From: Lachnospiraceae bacterium
Lineage (GTDB): Bacteria; Bacillota; Clostridia; Lachnospirales; Lachnospiraceae
Length of the DNA: 39,671 bases
Reading direction: 5' to 3'
Assembly (NCBI GenBank): GCA_014804245.1
Contig: JAAVAE010000022.1
Span: 1-39,671 of the forward strand
A program made the position numbers and the translations under genes. Position 1 is the stretch's first letter. Every line of letters begins with the position of its first letter. The notes below the pieces were generated by a model. The model was not told where the DNA came from. It did no database searches and saw nothing but the letters and a program-made list of their open reading frames with translations. Shown here piece after piece: positions 1 through 9,206 of the stretch.

Positions 1-86
1 CTATCGGTTGTCTCTTGAAGGTATCATGATTTTATGCTAAGTTAAAGTAAGAAAAAATCCCTTGTTTTGAGCGAAACAAAAGCTGA

Positions 87-139
87 CTTTGCATAACTAT
101 TAACTTTGCATAACACAAGTTATGGAAAGCTTTCCATAA
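87..139. repeat. Recombinase-like motif array at an insertion boundary
   Basis: The motif CTTTGCATAA occurs at 87-96 and 104-113 (17-bp period). It is followed by the perfect 20-bp palindrome TTATGGAAAGCTTTCCATAA at 120-139, whose halves differ from the motif by one base. On the minus strand the neighbouring coding sequence loses resemblance to its family exactly where this array begins (position 139/140). Arrays of short inverted and direct core sites at a gene-disruption point resemble the end of an element moved by a tyrosine recombinase or an IS. The rest of such an element would lie left of the window. That identity is inference; no recombinase is visible. Confidence 0.5.
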
Positions 140-1101
140 GCGATGTAAAACCGCATTTACAAGTGCTTCTTCTAACGCATTATACGGATAGTTGAAAAAT
201 CGGTCTGCTTCTGCCTTTCCATCAATCTTCACAACCTTTTCTTCAATCAAATTGGTTTTAATGTAGTCTAACGCATCCCTTACCTGTTTCCATATCGGAC
301 CGTAAAATGTCTTCTCTGTAAAATCAGATGCCTCCGCTTCCTTATCATGAAAACACACCAGCTCAATCTTGCTTCCTGCAATCAACTTATCCGGTCTTCC
401 CCAAACATAAGCAGTCCAATATTTTTAATTGCTATTCCCTCATCTTTTTTCTCCGCCACCTCCTCGAATACTAATAAGTCCTCTAAAGAGCGTGCATTCA
501 GTTCCTCTATCAGTGAACTATTACTTTCTCTGATAAAATCCTCAAGATATCCCCTGCGTATATGTTCCATAGATGCCCTATTATTTATGCGGTCAACAAA
601 TGGTAGGGAAGCAAATTTTTCAAAAAGTTCCGCTATCTCGCTTTGTTTCGCTTCTACTGTAAGAGACGCCGGACGAATCCAATATTTCATCGTGCGACCT
701 TGATCTTTTCCTGTTTCCTTTTTAGAATAAGCATCCACAGGTGCATGATATGGTCCCGCATCACCCGCTGCACATTTCAGATACACTAAGTTTACCCCTT
801 GATATTCCACAATCTCAATCTTGGGAATATAACGAGGCTCAATTTTGTTACCGTATTGAAATATTTTCAGTTGAATATCATCAAGCAGTTCGTCCGACAC
901 ACCTACCGGCGGCAAAATCGGCATCCCGTTTTCTGTTTTTACACCAATTACAAGATAACCGCCGTCCACCCCTGCAATATCATTCGCATAGCTGCATATT
1001 GTATGCACAATTTCTGATGGATTAAATCCTTCTTTGTATTCTATACGGTTTCGTTCTACTTTACGCCCTTCTAACAGGGTTTCTATTTTTATTGGAATCA
1101 T
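140..1101 (-). pseudogene. AlbA_2 / Schlafen-type ATP-binding protein, frameshifted and truncated
   Basis: Two reading frames together make one protein of the AlbA_2 (Schlafen AlbA-like DNA-binding) plus HATPase_c_4 family, often annotated as ATP-binding or RecG-like transcriptional regulators. The first part, from the ATG at 1101 (GGAG 8 bases upstream), contains the AlbA_2 core (RIEYKEGF, YANDIAGVDGGYLVIGV) and reaches KNIGLLMFGED. There a single missing base near 398 shifts the frame to a stop; restoring one C gives GEDPDKLIAGSKIELV. The second part runs from about 385 down to NALEEALVNAVLHR at 140, where family resemblance stops at a palindromic array. The usual C-terminal half, including the winged helix, is absent. 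Upstream is a small operon of hypothetical genes. The gene is almost certainly inactive. Confidence 0.8.
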
Positions 1102-1163
1102 ATTAATCATCTCCATTGCTGATATATATCCAATCGAATTAGGGAAACAACATTTCACACTCC

Positions 1164-1700
1164 CTAATCCCCATCCCAGATACAATCGGGTCTCATTTTA
1201 GCCAGTGCGATCAACTGATGCAATGGTCTTATAGCATTGGCGGCTGTATCCATCCAATAATCACTTGTGTCCCCTTCGCTTACTTCATATTCTACTTCCT
1301 CTTCTCTTACTGACTCATTTCTATTTATTAAAGCAACTATGCCATCTATCTCATTTCCATTCTCATCATAGTAGATTGTTTTATTTCTTTTCGTTCTAAT
1401 CCATTCTCCCTTTTTTTGATACTTCTCATTTAGAAAAGCAATCATCTTTTCCAACATCAAAATGCTATCAAAACCTGACACTCCATAAATCGCCCGAATT
1501 CCATCTTTCTCATATATTTCATAGTAATAGTGTCCATAATTATATGTAATATTCAGACTTGCCTCTGTATTTAATGCCGGCGTAAATGTTCTACTTTCTG
1601 GATGATAATCTGCCCGATATGTCCCACCCAGCATTAAATGTCCCGGAACCTCCGCCGCCTTTCCTGTAACAGGATCTTTTAAATAGATATCATAACTCAT
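1164..1700 (-). CDS. Hypothetical protein, 178 aa
   Basis: A soluble 178-residue protein with no signal peptide or membrane segment. It begins MSYDIYLKDPVTGKAAEVPG, is rich in Tyr, Asp and Glu, and has a run of aromatic residues (YGHYYYEIYEK, about 55-65) and an acidic stretch (VREEEVEYEVSEGD, about 131-144). Proteins with this MSYDI(Y/S) opening are known as uncharacterised proteins in clostridia, so no function is assigned. The start is fixed by GGGGGA just upstream and by an ATGA overlap with the preceding gene, which indicates translational coupling. The stop is followed after about 60 bp by the broken AlbA_2 gene, so these were probably one transcript. Confidence 0.6.
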   Translation of the reverse strand: MSYDIYLKDPVTGKAAEVPGHLMLGGTYRADYHPESRTFTPALNTEASLNITYNYGHYYYEIYEKDGIRAIYGVSGFDSILMLEKMIAFLNEKYQKKGEWIRTKRNKTIYYDENGNEIDGIVALINRNESVREEEVEYEVSEGDTSDYWMDTAANAIRPLHQLIALAKMRPDCIWDGD

Positions 1701-1993
1701 AAATCATCCCCCTGTTCTTCATACATCTCTTTATAAAACATAACATAATCTGTTATGATTTCCGGATAGTGATTATAAAACTTTCTGCAGACCCTTTTAA
1801 ATAAATTTAGCATTTCATCACTTATGCACACAGATACCAATCCATCTAAAACATTTTCAAGTTCTTTTTCCTCTACTGCTCTTCCGGAACAAATTTCATC
1901 CACAATAGGCTTATATACCAAAAACGCCTGCCTATTTAATTCTTTTATACTCTCTACAATAGAATCTATTTTTTCTTCTAAATTTTTTTGCAC
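1697..1993 (-). CDS. Hypothetical protein, 98 aa
   Basis: A small, probably helical acidic protein that I do not recognise. A GTG start at 1993 is chosen because a perfect AGGAGG lies 7 bases upstream (2001-2006); an ATG 24 bases further upstream has no ribosome site. The sequence starts VQKNLEEKIDSIVESIKEL, is mostly charged amphipathic helix, and ends EMYEEQGDDL. It overlaps the next gene by ATGA, so the two are likely co-translated and may act together. The context of regulators and broken Fic and AlbA_2 genes suggests accessory, possibly mobile-element DNA. Confidence 0.55.
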   Translation of the reverse strand: MQKNLEEKIDSIVESIKELNRQAFLVYKPIVDEICSGRAVEEKELENVLDGLVSVCISDEMLNLFKRVCRKFYNHYPEIITDYVMFYKEMYEEQGDDL

Positions 1994-2097
1994 AAAAAAT
2001 CCTCCTACTATCAGCATATAGTATCAAAACCACCTGCTTTTAATAAGAGGATAATATAAGATATTCACTTTGTCATTGGACGGATAGTCCAATCGCT

Positions 2098-2412
2098 TTA
2101 TGCAGCCTCCTGTAGACATTTCATGTATAGCAGAAGCCTTCTGTTTCTTGCATCGCCTGTCGCTTCAACAATGTTATCTTCTATAGATTGTCCTTTCAAA
2201 ACCACCAAGTCTTCCATGTGAACATTTAACAATCTGCTTAATGCGCATAAGTGTTCTACTGATGGTAAAATCTTACCTTTAAACCATCTATATATTGATT
2301 GAGGACATGACAAATGGAGATATTTCTGAATATCTCTTACTTCATAACCTGCTGTTCTTAACATCTCTTTTATTTTTGCACCAGTTTTAATTTGATCAAT
2401 TGATTGATACAT
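2098..2412 (-). CDS. XRE-family helix-turn-helix regulator, 104 aa
   Basis: A small DNA-binding protein with one Cro/C1-type helix-turn-helix. After an N-terminal helix (IKTGAKIKEMLRTAGYEV), the HTH reads VRDIQKYLHLSCPQSIYRWF (about residues 25-44), with a following helix containing LPSVEHLCALSRLLNV typical of the family. The C-terminal 30 residues are helical and basic. The ATG at 2412 is preceded by GGGAGG at 7 bases; an in-frame ATG six codons upstream lacks a site. It lies first in a minus-strand group with the two hypothetical genes, so it may regulate that group, but no operator could be identified. Confidence 0.75.
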   Translation of the reverse strand: MYQSIDQIKTGAKIKEMLRTAGYEVRDIQKYLHLSCPQSIYRWFKGKILPSVEHLCALSRLLNVHMEDLVVLKGQSIEDNIVEATGDARNRRLLLYMKCLQEAA

Positions 2413-2572
2413 CTGAATTCCTCCCTTCATTATTTACTATATACTTTTTCTATATTTTAATCAATTTCTATCATAAAATATTTGCTCAAAAGAAAATATA
2501 GGACATAGCAACCGCCACGCCCCACATTTCTTATCGTTCTAACAATTTTATTTTAATCATATTCTGGCAAAT

Positions 2573-2779
2573 TCAAAGAGATACGATTATATTGTTGGTG
2601 TTCCCCTCTGCCACTATATATCTTGTATCTGCAAGCATTTTAAAATACCTTCGCACTGTCGCAGCCGACTTTCCAGTAATCGTTTCAGTCTCTTTAGGCG
2701 TGATTTCTCCATGCTCTTCCATAAAGCTAACAATTGTACTTACTTTATTATAACCTTTTTTTGCTAAAACTCCGCTCAA
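2573..2779 (-). pseudogene. Winged-helix domain fragment, 68 aa
   Basis: The sequence is a lone winged helix: IVSFMEEHGEITPKETETI, then recognition helix KSAATVRRYFKMLADTRYI, then the wing. This matches the C-terminal winged-helix module that ends Fic-family and AlbA_2-family proteins, not a complete regulator. The frame begins with TTG at 2779, with GAGG a few bases upstream. An ATG at 2805 starts MSIFDLRNF and stops immediately; adding one base in the T run would join it to LSGVLAKKGYN and give a longer product. It could be a functional small regulator read from TTG, but a broken remnant in this region of broken genes is more likely. Confidence 0.5.
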
Positions 2780-2815
2780 AAATTCCTCAAATCAAATATG
2801 CTCATTTTAGAAACG

Positions 2816-3385
2816 CTAAAACAGTATTTCAGTAAGTCCGCCTACCGCCAATGCAACCACAAGACCTATCATCATTCCAAAAAAACCTTCAACAACACTT
2901 TTGCGGTTATTTGACCTATATTCCTTATCCATATATTCTGTTCCCGGCAATCTACATTTTTTCCAATTTGCAAGAATCAACATATCAAGAATAAATACAT
3001 CGAACCAATTTACAACAAACCAAATAATATAACAATTAATAAAACCGTGTATAAAGTCCCTTGCCCCGGAAATATAAACCATAAACAATAAAGCAACAAC
3101 AAACACTAAACACCCGGTAATTTTTTTCACAATAAGTCCTAATATACTTTCCTTTTTATCAGTTACTTTATATTCAGGATATAGACTAAGAAATTTTTCC
3201 TGCACAGCAGGCGCATATTCCTGTAACCAAAACATCTTATTTGCCAATACTGATCCAATAATTCCGATACCAAATATTGCACAAGCAATAATACATTCTA
3301 TAAATAATATCACCTGAAACCTCCAATTTGCTAGCTTTTGCACTGCTTTTTGAATATACCACCTGTAATCTAACTGCTTCCTCAA
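2816..3385 (-). CDS. Four-helix membrane protein, start uncertain
   Basis: A 189-residue integral membrane protein that I do not recognise. Hydrophobic segments are at about 23-48, 88-106, 113-138 and 168-188, with a soluble loop between the first two and a basic loop (RSNNRKS) before the last. The only start in this frame is TTG at 3385, without a good ribosome site. However, the fic pseudogene stop overlaps an ATG (CAATGAG) in the next frame; removing one G from GAGGAAG would give MSSFEKQLDYRWYIQ and join the ATG to this frame. A one-base insertion near the start is therefore likely, so the gene may be translated poorly or not at all. Confidence 0.5.
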   Translation of the reverse strand: MRKQLDYRWYIQKAVQKLANWRFQVILFIECIIACAIFGIGIIGSVLANKMFWLQEYAPAVQEKFLSLYPEYKVTDKKESILGLIVKKITGCLVFVVALLFMVYISGARDFIHGFINCYIIWFVVNWFDVFILDMLILANWKKCRLPGTEYMDKEYRSNNRKSVVEGFFGMMIGLVVALAVGGLTEILF

Positions 3386-3391
3386 AACTGC

Positions 3392-4014
3392 TCATTGTAC
3401 TTTCTTCGACTGTAATACTTCCCAATATCCGTTCTTACTCGCTCCATGACGGACTATTTTTTTCTGCTTTTAACTTTGACAAGATTCATTCCACCTGTCT
3501 GTCTGTCAATCCAAGCGTCGAAGCCAATGTTTTGGCGGTTAATTTGCTATCCTGCCTGAGAAGTGCCAGCACTTTTTCCTCGTTTGTTCCGACATTTACT
3601 CCGACATTTACTCCTACATCCTGTCGTTTAATTTCCGCTCCTAAAGCGCCCGGCCTCCTTAACCAAGCCCTCCATCAGGATCTTATGCGCCAACAACAGA
3701 TTTTTCACACTATACGGGTCAAGTGCTGATATTCTCTCGTATGCTTCATAAGCATTCTTTACTTCCCGGATATCCTGTGGCGGTTCGAGTACCGTTTTTC
3801 CGTTTACAACATCCGCCACCTGGTCCAAGGTCAAAGTATTTTGCTCTAGGGCAAGGGATGAATGAATGGACTTAATCCTGCTCTCGCGGCTTAATTTCGG
3901 ATTCGGCTGTAGTGCGTCATACGTTACAACCACACCAACCTGCTCACCAATTTCAATTACAAGGTTTGTAATCTCTTCCGTCATTGTAAAGGGAGGCGCA
4001 TATGTGTCGTTCAT
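3392..4014 (-). pseudogene. Fic-family protein remnant lacking its catalytic core
   Basis: Fic enzymes AMPylate or otherwise modify target proteins. The intact N-terminal 128 residues have the Fic_N-type region with an inhibitory-helix motif (SSLALEQNTLT, about 52-62; the usual EGN glycine is Gln) and continue to GLVKEAGRFRSGN. There the frame hits a stop near 3628. Directly behind it, in another frame, comes the C-terminal part: RQDVGVNVGVNVGTNEEKV and a winged helix (LTAKTLASTLGLTDRQVE). The whole HPFxxGNGR catalytic segment is therefore deleted. The C-terminal part also has a CGA-to-TGA stop (RQVE*) and an extra A in an A-run before VRHGASKNGYWEVL. It ends at TGA 3392-3394. Clearly non-functional. 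Confidence 0.85.
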
Positions 4015-4327
4015 GTTTCCCTCTCCTACTTTTTGCTATTAAAATTCCTCAAACAGCATCTGGGAAATTCAGTCTGCATATGTAAAAGTAATTTTGGATT
4101 TATATTGTTTCTAAAATCGGTTTTTTTAGAATCTAAAACTTTTAAAGCATGTCAAACTTTTTGCTTTTGACTTATATCCTAACCATCTTGGTTAAGATAA
4201 TCTTACTTATAACTTTAATACATTTATCGTATATTTCACTCTTAATATAACACATTTTATCATTTTTGAATATTTCAAATATAATGTTATGGCACCGCTT
4301 ACAACTTTTTCACTGTTGCACAATTTC
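4015..4327. other. AT-rich intergenic stretch between tuf and the fic remnant
   Basis: About 310 bases, strongly AT-rich, with no open frame of note. A small inverted repeat (AACCA with TGGTT around 4181-4193) is present. The region separates the ribosomal cluster from the accessory zone. I see no convincing promoter for fic apart from scattered TATAAT-like strings. Confidence 0.4.
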
Positions 4328-4358
4328 AAAAAGGGCTTCCCGATTTCTCGGAAAGCCC
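4328..4358 (-). terminator. Rho-independent terminator of the str operon / tuf
   Basis: Read on the minus strand, a GC-rich stem GGGCTTTCC / GGGAAGCCC (one mismatch) with an 8-base loop is followed directly by TTTTT. It begins about 25 bp after the tuf stop codon. Confidence 0.85.
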
Positions 4359-4381
4359 CATAAAATCTAGCTTTTTACTGA

Positions 4382-5569
4382 TTACTCAATAATTGTAGCA
4401 ACACGGCCTGATCCAACTGTTCTACCACCCTCACGGATAGCGAATGTAAGACCCTGCTCCATAGCGATAGGATGAATCAGTTCGATTGTCATCTCTACGT
4501 TATCACCAGGCATGCACATTTCTGTACCTGCAGGAAGGTTGCATACACCAGTTACGTCCGTTGTTCTGAAATAGAACTGAGGTCTGTAGTTGTTGAAGAA
4601 AGGAGTATGACGTCCACCTTCATCTTTTGTCAAAACGTAAACCTGAGCTGTGAATTTTGTGTGGCAGGTAACTGATCCGGGTTTGGAAAGAACCTGTCCT
4701 CTTTCGATTTCTGTTCTCTGAACACCACGAAGCAGTGCACCGATGTTATCACCAGCCTGTGCTTCGTCAAGCAGCTTACGGAACATTTCGATACCGGTTA
4801 CAACGGTCTTACGTGTCTCTTCCTTGATACCAACGATTTCAACTTCTTCATTGAGGTGAAGAGTACCACGCTCTACTCTACCAGTAGCAACTGTACCACG
4901 ACCTGTGATTGTGAATACGTCTTCTACAGGCATAAGGAAAGGCTTATCTGTCTCTCTCTGAGGATCAGGAATATAGGAATCAACGGTATCCATAAGTTCC
5001 ATGATCTTGTCGCCCCATTCGCTGCTGGGATCTTCCAGAGCCTTAAGAGCGGAACCCTTAATAATCGGGCAGCCTTCGAATTCATATTCTTCAAGCTGTT
5101 CTGTGATTTCCATTTCTACTAATTCAAGAAGTTCAGGGTCATCAACCATATCACACTTGTTCATGAATACTACGATATAAGGTACACCTACCTGACGGGA
5201 CAGAAGGATGTGCTCCTTTGTCTGAGCCATAACACCGTCAGTAGCAGCAACTACGAGGATAGCGCCGTCCATCTGAGCAGCACCTGTGATCATGTTCTTA
5301 ACGTAGTCAGCATGTCCCGGGCAGTCAACGTGTGCATAATGTCTCTTGTCTGTTGAATACTCAACGTGAGCTGTAGAGATAGTGATACCTCTTTCTCTTT
5401 CTTCGGGAGCCTTGTCGATGTTCTCGAAGTCAGTAGCTTCATTACCAGCAACTCTTTCTGCAAGTACCTTTGTGATAGCTGCTGTTAATGTTGTTTTACC
5501 ATGGTCAACGTGACCGATGGTACCAATATTACAATGGGTTTTGGTTCTGTCAAATTTAGCTTTAGCCAT
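4382..5569 (-). CDS. tuf: Elongation factor Tu
   Basis: EF-Tu (395 aa, normal length) delivers aminoacyl-tRNA to the ribosomal A site in a GTP-dependent cycle. GTPase motifs are intact: P-loop GHVDHGKT at 19-26, DCPGH near 81, NKCD near 136 and the GSALKAL segment near 173. Domain 2 ([14 protein letters not shown]) and domain 3 (ending [12 protein letters not shown]) are complete. The ATG has AAAGGAGGA about 8 bases upstream. It is last in rpsL-rpsG-fusA-tuf and also has its own promoter in the fusA-tuf gap, so it can be expressed above the level of the operon. A terminator follows. Confidence 0.98.
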   Translation of the reverse strand: MAKAKFDRTKTHCNIGTIGHVDHGKTTLTAAITKVLAERVAGNEATDFENIDKAPEERERGITISTAHVEYSTDKRHYAHVDCPGHADYVKNMITGAAQMDGAILVVAATDGVMAQTKEHILLSRQVGVPYIVVFMNKCDMVDDPELLELVEMEITEQLEEYEFEGCPIIKGSALKALEDPSSEWGDKIMELMDTVDSYIPDPQRETDKPFLMPVEDVFTITGRGTVATGRVERGTLHLNEEVEIVGIKEETRKTVVTGIEMFRKLLDEAQAGDNIGALLRGVQRTEIERGQVLSKPGSVTCHTKFTAQVYVLTKDEGGRHTPFFNNYRPQFYFRTTDVTGVCNLPAGTEMCMPGDNVEMTIELIHPIAMEQGLTFAIREGGRTVGSGRVATIIE

Positions 5570-5633
5570 TTCTAAAGTCCTCCTTTAATTGAGATAAACA
5601 TAATTTGTTTCGTAACATAATCGCCTAACACTG

Positions 5634-5662
5634 ATTATATTAAAAATTAGCAATATTTTCAA
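5634..5662 (-). promoter_or_regulatory. sigma-A promoter for tuf
   Basis: Minus strand: TTGAAA (5657-5662), 17-base spacer, TATAAT (5634-5639). Transcription would start about 60 bases upstream of the tuf ATG. Confidence 0.7.
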
Positions 5663-5679
5663 GCACTATTTGCTCTTAC

Positions 5680-5725
5680 TTATTTTGTCTTTGCTGCTGA
5701 TACACTTTATTTCGTCTTCGCTGCT
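5680..5725. repeat. Imperfect duplication of the fusA 3' end
   Basis: The 19 bases that hold the last fusA codons and stop (5707-5725) are repeated at 5680-5698 with two mismatches, 27 bp apart. The second copy lies just outside the gene. It looks like an old small tandem duplication. Confidence 0.5.
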
Positions 5726-7824
5726 AAGACTTTTTCTTGTACGTTCTTGGGCACCTGCTCATATTTCTCAAAGAACATAGAGTAGTTACCGCGTCCCTGT
5801 GTTCTGGAACGAAGGTCTGTAGAGTAACCGAACATTTCAGAAAGCGGTACAAAAGCTCTGACCATCTTTCCGCCGCCGATATCGTCCATACCTTCGATAC
5901 GTCCGCGTCTGGAGTTGATATCGCCGATAACGTCACCCATGTACTCTTCAGGCATTGTAACTTCAACCTTCATGATGGGCTCAAGTAAAACCGGGCTTGC
6001 CTTCTGCATAGCATCCTTGAAAGCCATGGAACCTGCAATATGGAATGCCATTTCAGAAGAGTCGACTTCATGGTAAGAACCATCATATACAGTCGCATGA
6101 ACACCAAGAACCGGGAATCCTCCAAGAATACCGCATTTAGCAGCTTCTTCGATACCTTCGCCGACAGCAGGGATGTATTCCTTGGGAATAGCACCGCCCA
6201 CAACAGTGGATTCGAACTTGAACAGTTCTTCTCCGTTGGCATCCATAGGCTCAAATTTAACTTTACAGTGTCCGTACTGACCACGTCCACCGGACTGCTT
6301 TGCATACTTGGAATCAACTTCAACCGTCTTTGTGAAGGTTTCCTTGTAGGCAACCTGAGGTGCACCTACGTTGGCTTCTACCTTAAATTCACGAAGAAGT
6401 CTGTCTACGATGATTTCCAGATGGAGCTCGCCCATACCGGCAATGATTGTCTGACCAGTCTCCTGATCTGTATGAGCACGGAAAGTAGGATCTTCTTCTG
6501 CAAGTTTTGCAAGAGCTTCACCCATCTTGCCCTGTCCAGCCTTTGTTTTAGGCTCGATTGCAAGCTCGATAACGGGCTCAGGGAATTCCATGGACTCTAA
6601 GATTACCGGATGCTGATCATCACAAATGGTATCACCTGTAGTAGTGAACTTAAATCCAACTGCTGCTGCGATATCACCGGAATAAACTTTATCCAGTTCT
6701 GCTCTCTTGTTAGCATGCATCTGAAGGATACGTCCTACACGTTCCTTTTTGTCTTTTGTCGCATTCAGTACATAAGAACCGGAGTTCATTGTACCGGAGT
6801 AAACTCTGAAGAATGCAAGCTTTCCTACGAAAGGATCAGCCATGATCTTGAATGCCAGAGCTGAGAACGGTTCATCATCAGATGAATGTCTTTCAACTTC
6901 ATTGCCCTCTAAGTCAGTACCCTTGATTGCAGGGATATCTGTAGGTGCCGGCATATATTCAAGAACTGCATCCAAAAGTTTCTGTACGCCTCTGTTTCTG
7001 TAAGCGGAACCGCAGCATACCGGAATAGCTGTACATTCACATGTAGCTTTCCTCAGAACTGCTTTCATCTGCTCTACAGTAGGTTCTTCACCTTCCAGAT
7101 ACATCATCATTAAATCATCATCTAATTCACAGATTTTTTCGATGAGTTCGGAACGGTATAATTCAGCTTCATCTGCCATATCTTCGGGTATTTCAGTGAT
7201 GGAAATATTTTCTCCCTTATCATCATTATAGATGTAAGCCTGCATCTCAAATAAATCAATAATTCCCTTAAAATCGTCTTCTTTGCCGATAGGCAGCTGG
7301 AGGACGATTGCATTTTTACCAAGTCTGGTTCTAATCTGGTCTACGGCTCCGTAGAAATTAGCACCTAAAATGTCCATCTTATTGATGAAAGCCATTCTTG
7401 GTACATTATAAGTGTCAGCCTGACGCCAAACATTTTCTGACTGAGGTTCAACACCACCTTTTGCACAGAACACACCTACAGCGCCGTCAAGTACACGCAG
7501 GGAACGTTCTACTTCAACTGTAAAGTCAACGTGTCCCGGTGTATCAATAATATTGATACGGTGCTCCAGTGCACCTGGCTTAGGCTTGCAGTTCTCTTCC
7601 AAAGTCCAGTGACATGTCGTAGCGGCTGATGTGATTGTGATACCTCTTTCCTGCTCCTGTTCCATCCAGTCCATGGTAGCAGTACCTTCATGAGTATCAC
7701 CAATCTTATAGTTAACACCGGTGTAGTATAAGATACGCTCTGTCAAAGTCGTCTTACCTGCATCGATATGAGCCATAATACCAATGTTTCTGGTTCTATC
7801 TAATGGATATTCTCTTCCAGCCAA
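5707..7824 (-). CDS. fusA: Elongation factor G
   Basis: EF-G (705 aa) drives translocation of tRNA and mRNA after peptide bond formation, and ribosome recycling with RRF. The G domain motifs are clear: AHIDAGKT at 18-25, RGITI in switch I, DTPGHVDF near 95 and NKMD near 148. Domains II to V follow, with the domain IV hallmark [11 protein letters not shown] and the C-terminal [26 protein letters not shown] precedes the ATG. It lies 56 bp downstream of rpsG in the str operon. This is a standard translational EF-G, not a TetM-type protection protein, given its operon place and full domain order. Confidence 0.98.
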   Translation of the reverse strand: MAGREYPLDRTRNIGIMAHIDAGKTTLTERILYYTGVNYKIGDTHEGTATMDWMEQEQERGITITSAATTCHWTLEENCKPKPGALEHRINIIDTPGHVDFTVEVERSLRVLDGAVGVFCAKGGVEPQSENVWRQADTYNVPRMAFINKMDILGANFYGAVDQIRTRLGKNAIVLQLPIGKEDDFKGIIDLFEMQAYIYNDDKGENISITEIPEDMADEAELYRSELIEKICELDDDLMMMYLEGEEPTVEQMKAVLRKATCECTAIPVCCGSAYRNRGVQKLLDAVLEYMPAPTDIPAIKGTDLEGNEVERHSSDDEPFSALAFKIMADPFVGKLAFFRVYSGTMNSGSYVLNATKDKKERVGRILQMHANKRAELDKVYSGDIAAAVGFKFTTTGDTICDDQHPVILESMEFPEPVIELAIEPKTKAGQGKMGEALAKLAEEDPTFRAHTDQETGQTIIAGMGELHLEIIVDRLLREFKVEANVGAPQVAYKETFTKTVEVDSKYAKQSGGRGQYGHCKVKFEPMDANGEELFKFESTVVGGAIPKEYIPAVGEGIEEAAKCGILGGFPVLGVHATVYDGSYHEVDSSEMAFHIAGSMAFKDAMQKASPVLLEPIMKVEVTMPEEYMGDVIGDINSRRGRIEGMDDIGGGKMVRAFVPLSEMFGYSTDLRSRTQGRGNYSMFFEKYEQVPKNVQEKVLAAKTK

Positions 7825-7880
7825 AGGTTTTTCCTCCTTATATTAGTCTGGGCACAGCACCAAAGCTGCATATCGTCCGA

Positions 7881-8372
<492 letters not shown>

Positions 8373-8381
8373 TTACTAATC

Positions 8382-8404
8382 ACAAACCTGCTATACAGAT
8401 TTGT
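8382..8404 (-). promoter_or_regulatory. Hairpin in the rpsL-rpsG gap, upstream of the rpsG ribosome site
   Basis: As RNA (minus strand) ACAAAUCUG pairs with CAGGUUUGU around a 5-base loop: nine pairs, one of them U-G. It ends 15-20 bases before the rpsG Shine-Dalgarno, within a 218-bp gap (8352-8569) without genes. This could be part of an S7-binding translational operator as in other bacteria; the assignment is inference. Confidence 0.35.
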
Positions 8405-8569
8405 AATCCGCAGAGCGCTGTTTGCGTCCGCGCACATTAAATCATCGGTACTCACAGTGTTTCGTTCTAATTTACATTTTGTGTACGTGCGGTAAGTCTT
8501 ATTACAATATCGTAACAGAATTCCAACACTAAATTAGTTTACGTTTGTGGGTCCAATCTGTTCCAAACA

Positions 8570-8989
8570 CTATTTGCCTGCTTTAGGTCTCTTAGCGCCA
8601 TATTTGGAACGGGCCTGCTTTCTGTTAGCAACTCCCGCAGTATCAAGTGTACCTCTGATGATGTGGTATCTTGTACCTGGTAAGTCTTTAACTCTTCCGC
8701 CTCTTATAAGAACAACGCTGTGCTCCTGCAGATTATGACCTTCTCCCGGAATGTAGCTTGTTACTTCGATTCCGTTGGAAAGACGTACTCTGGCGATCTT
8801 TCTTAAGGCTGAGTTAGGCTTCTTAGGAGTAGCTGTCTTAACAGCAGTACAAACACCTCTCTTCTGAGGAGCAGAAGTATCGGTTGCTTTCTTGTGAAGG
8901 GAGTTCCATCCTTTCTGAAGAGCGGGAGCCGTTGACTTCTTTACTGATGTCTGACGTCCTTTTCTGACTAACTGGTTAAATGTTGGCAT
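8570..8989 (-). CDS. rpsL: 30S ribosomal protein S12
   Basis: S12 (139 aa) sits at the decoding centre and controls accuracy. The sequence [12 protein letters not shown], the [10 protein letters not shown] motif with the lysine that is mutated in streptomycin resistance (wild type here), [13 protein letters not shown] and the basic C-terminus ([14 protein letters not shown]) are all canonical. AGGAGGTGAAA lies before the ATG. It is the first gene of rpsL-rpsG-fusA-tuf and has a consensus promoter about 60 bp upstream. Confidence 0.98.
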   Translation of the reverse strand: MPTFNQLVRKGRQTSVKKSTAPALQKGWNSLHKKATDTSAPQKRGVCTAVKTATPKKPNSALRKIARVRLSNGIEVTSYIPGEGHNLQEHSVVLIRGGRVKDLPGTRYHIIRGTLDTAGVANRKQARSKYGAKRPKAGK

Positions 8990-9048
8990 TCTGTTTCACC
9001 TCCTGTTTATAAAATCCTATTAGCATGCATCGCTATGCACACTAAATC

Positions 9049-9077
9049 AGTATAATTCCTCACTTTTTTCTTGTCAA
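9049..9077 (-). promoter_or_regulatory. sigma-A promoter of the str operon
   Basis: Minus strand: TTGACA (9072-9077), 17 bases, TATACT (9049-9054): a near-consensus promoter located between the rpoC terminator and rpsL. Confidence 0.85.
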
Positions 9078-9101
9078 TATTTTTCTTTGTAAATTTTATG
9101 C

Positions 9102-9142
9102 AAAAATCTCCGTGCTACTATATATAGTATACACGGAGATTT
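9102..9142 (-). terminator. Terminator downstream of rpoC
   Basis: An 11-bp perfect stem AAATCTCCGTG / CACGGAGATTT (9104-9114 with 9132-9142) is closed by a loop that is itself palindromic (TACTATATATAGTA, 9116-9129). On the minus strand it is followed by TTTT. It lies about 65 bp past the rpoC stop and separates rpoBC from the str operon. Confidence 0.8.
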
Positions 9143-9206
9143 CATCTACTAATCAGCATTCATGCTTCCCTGCGCATCTGCTGTCAGTTCACTCTTTTTT
9201 TGATTC

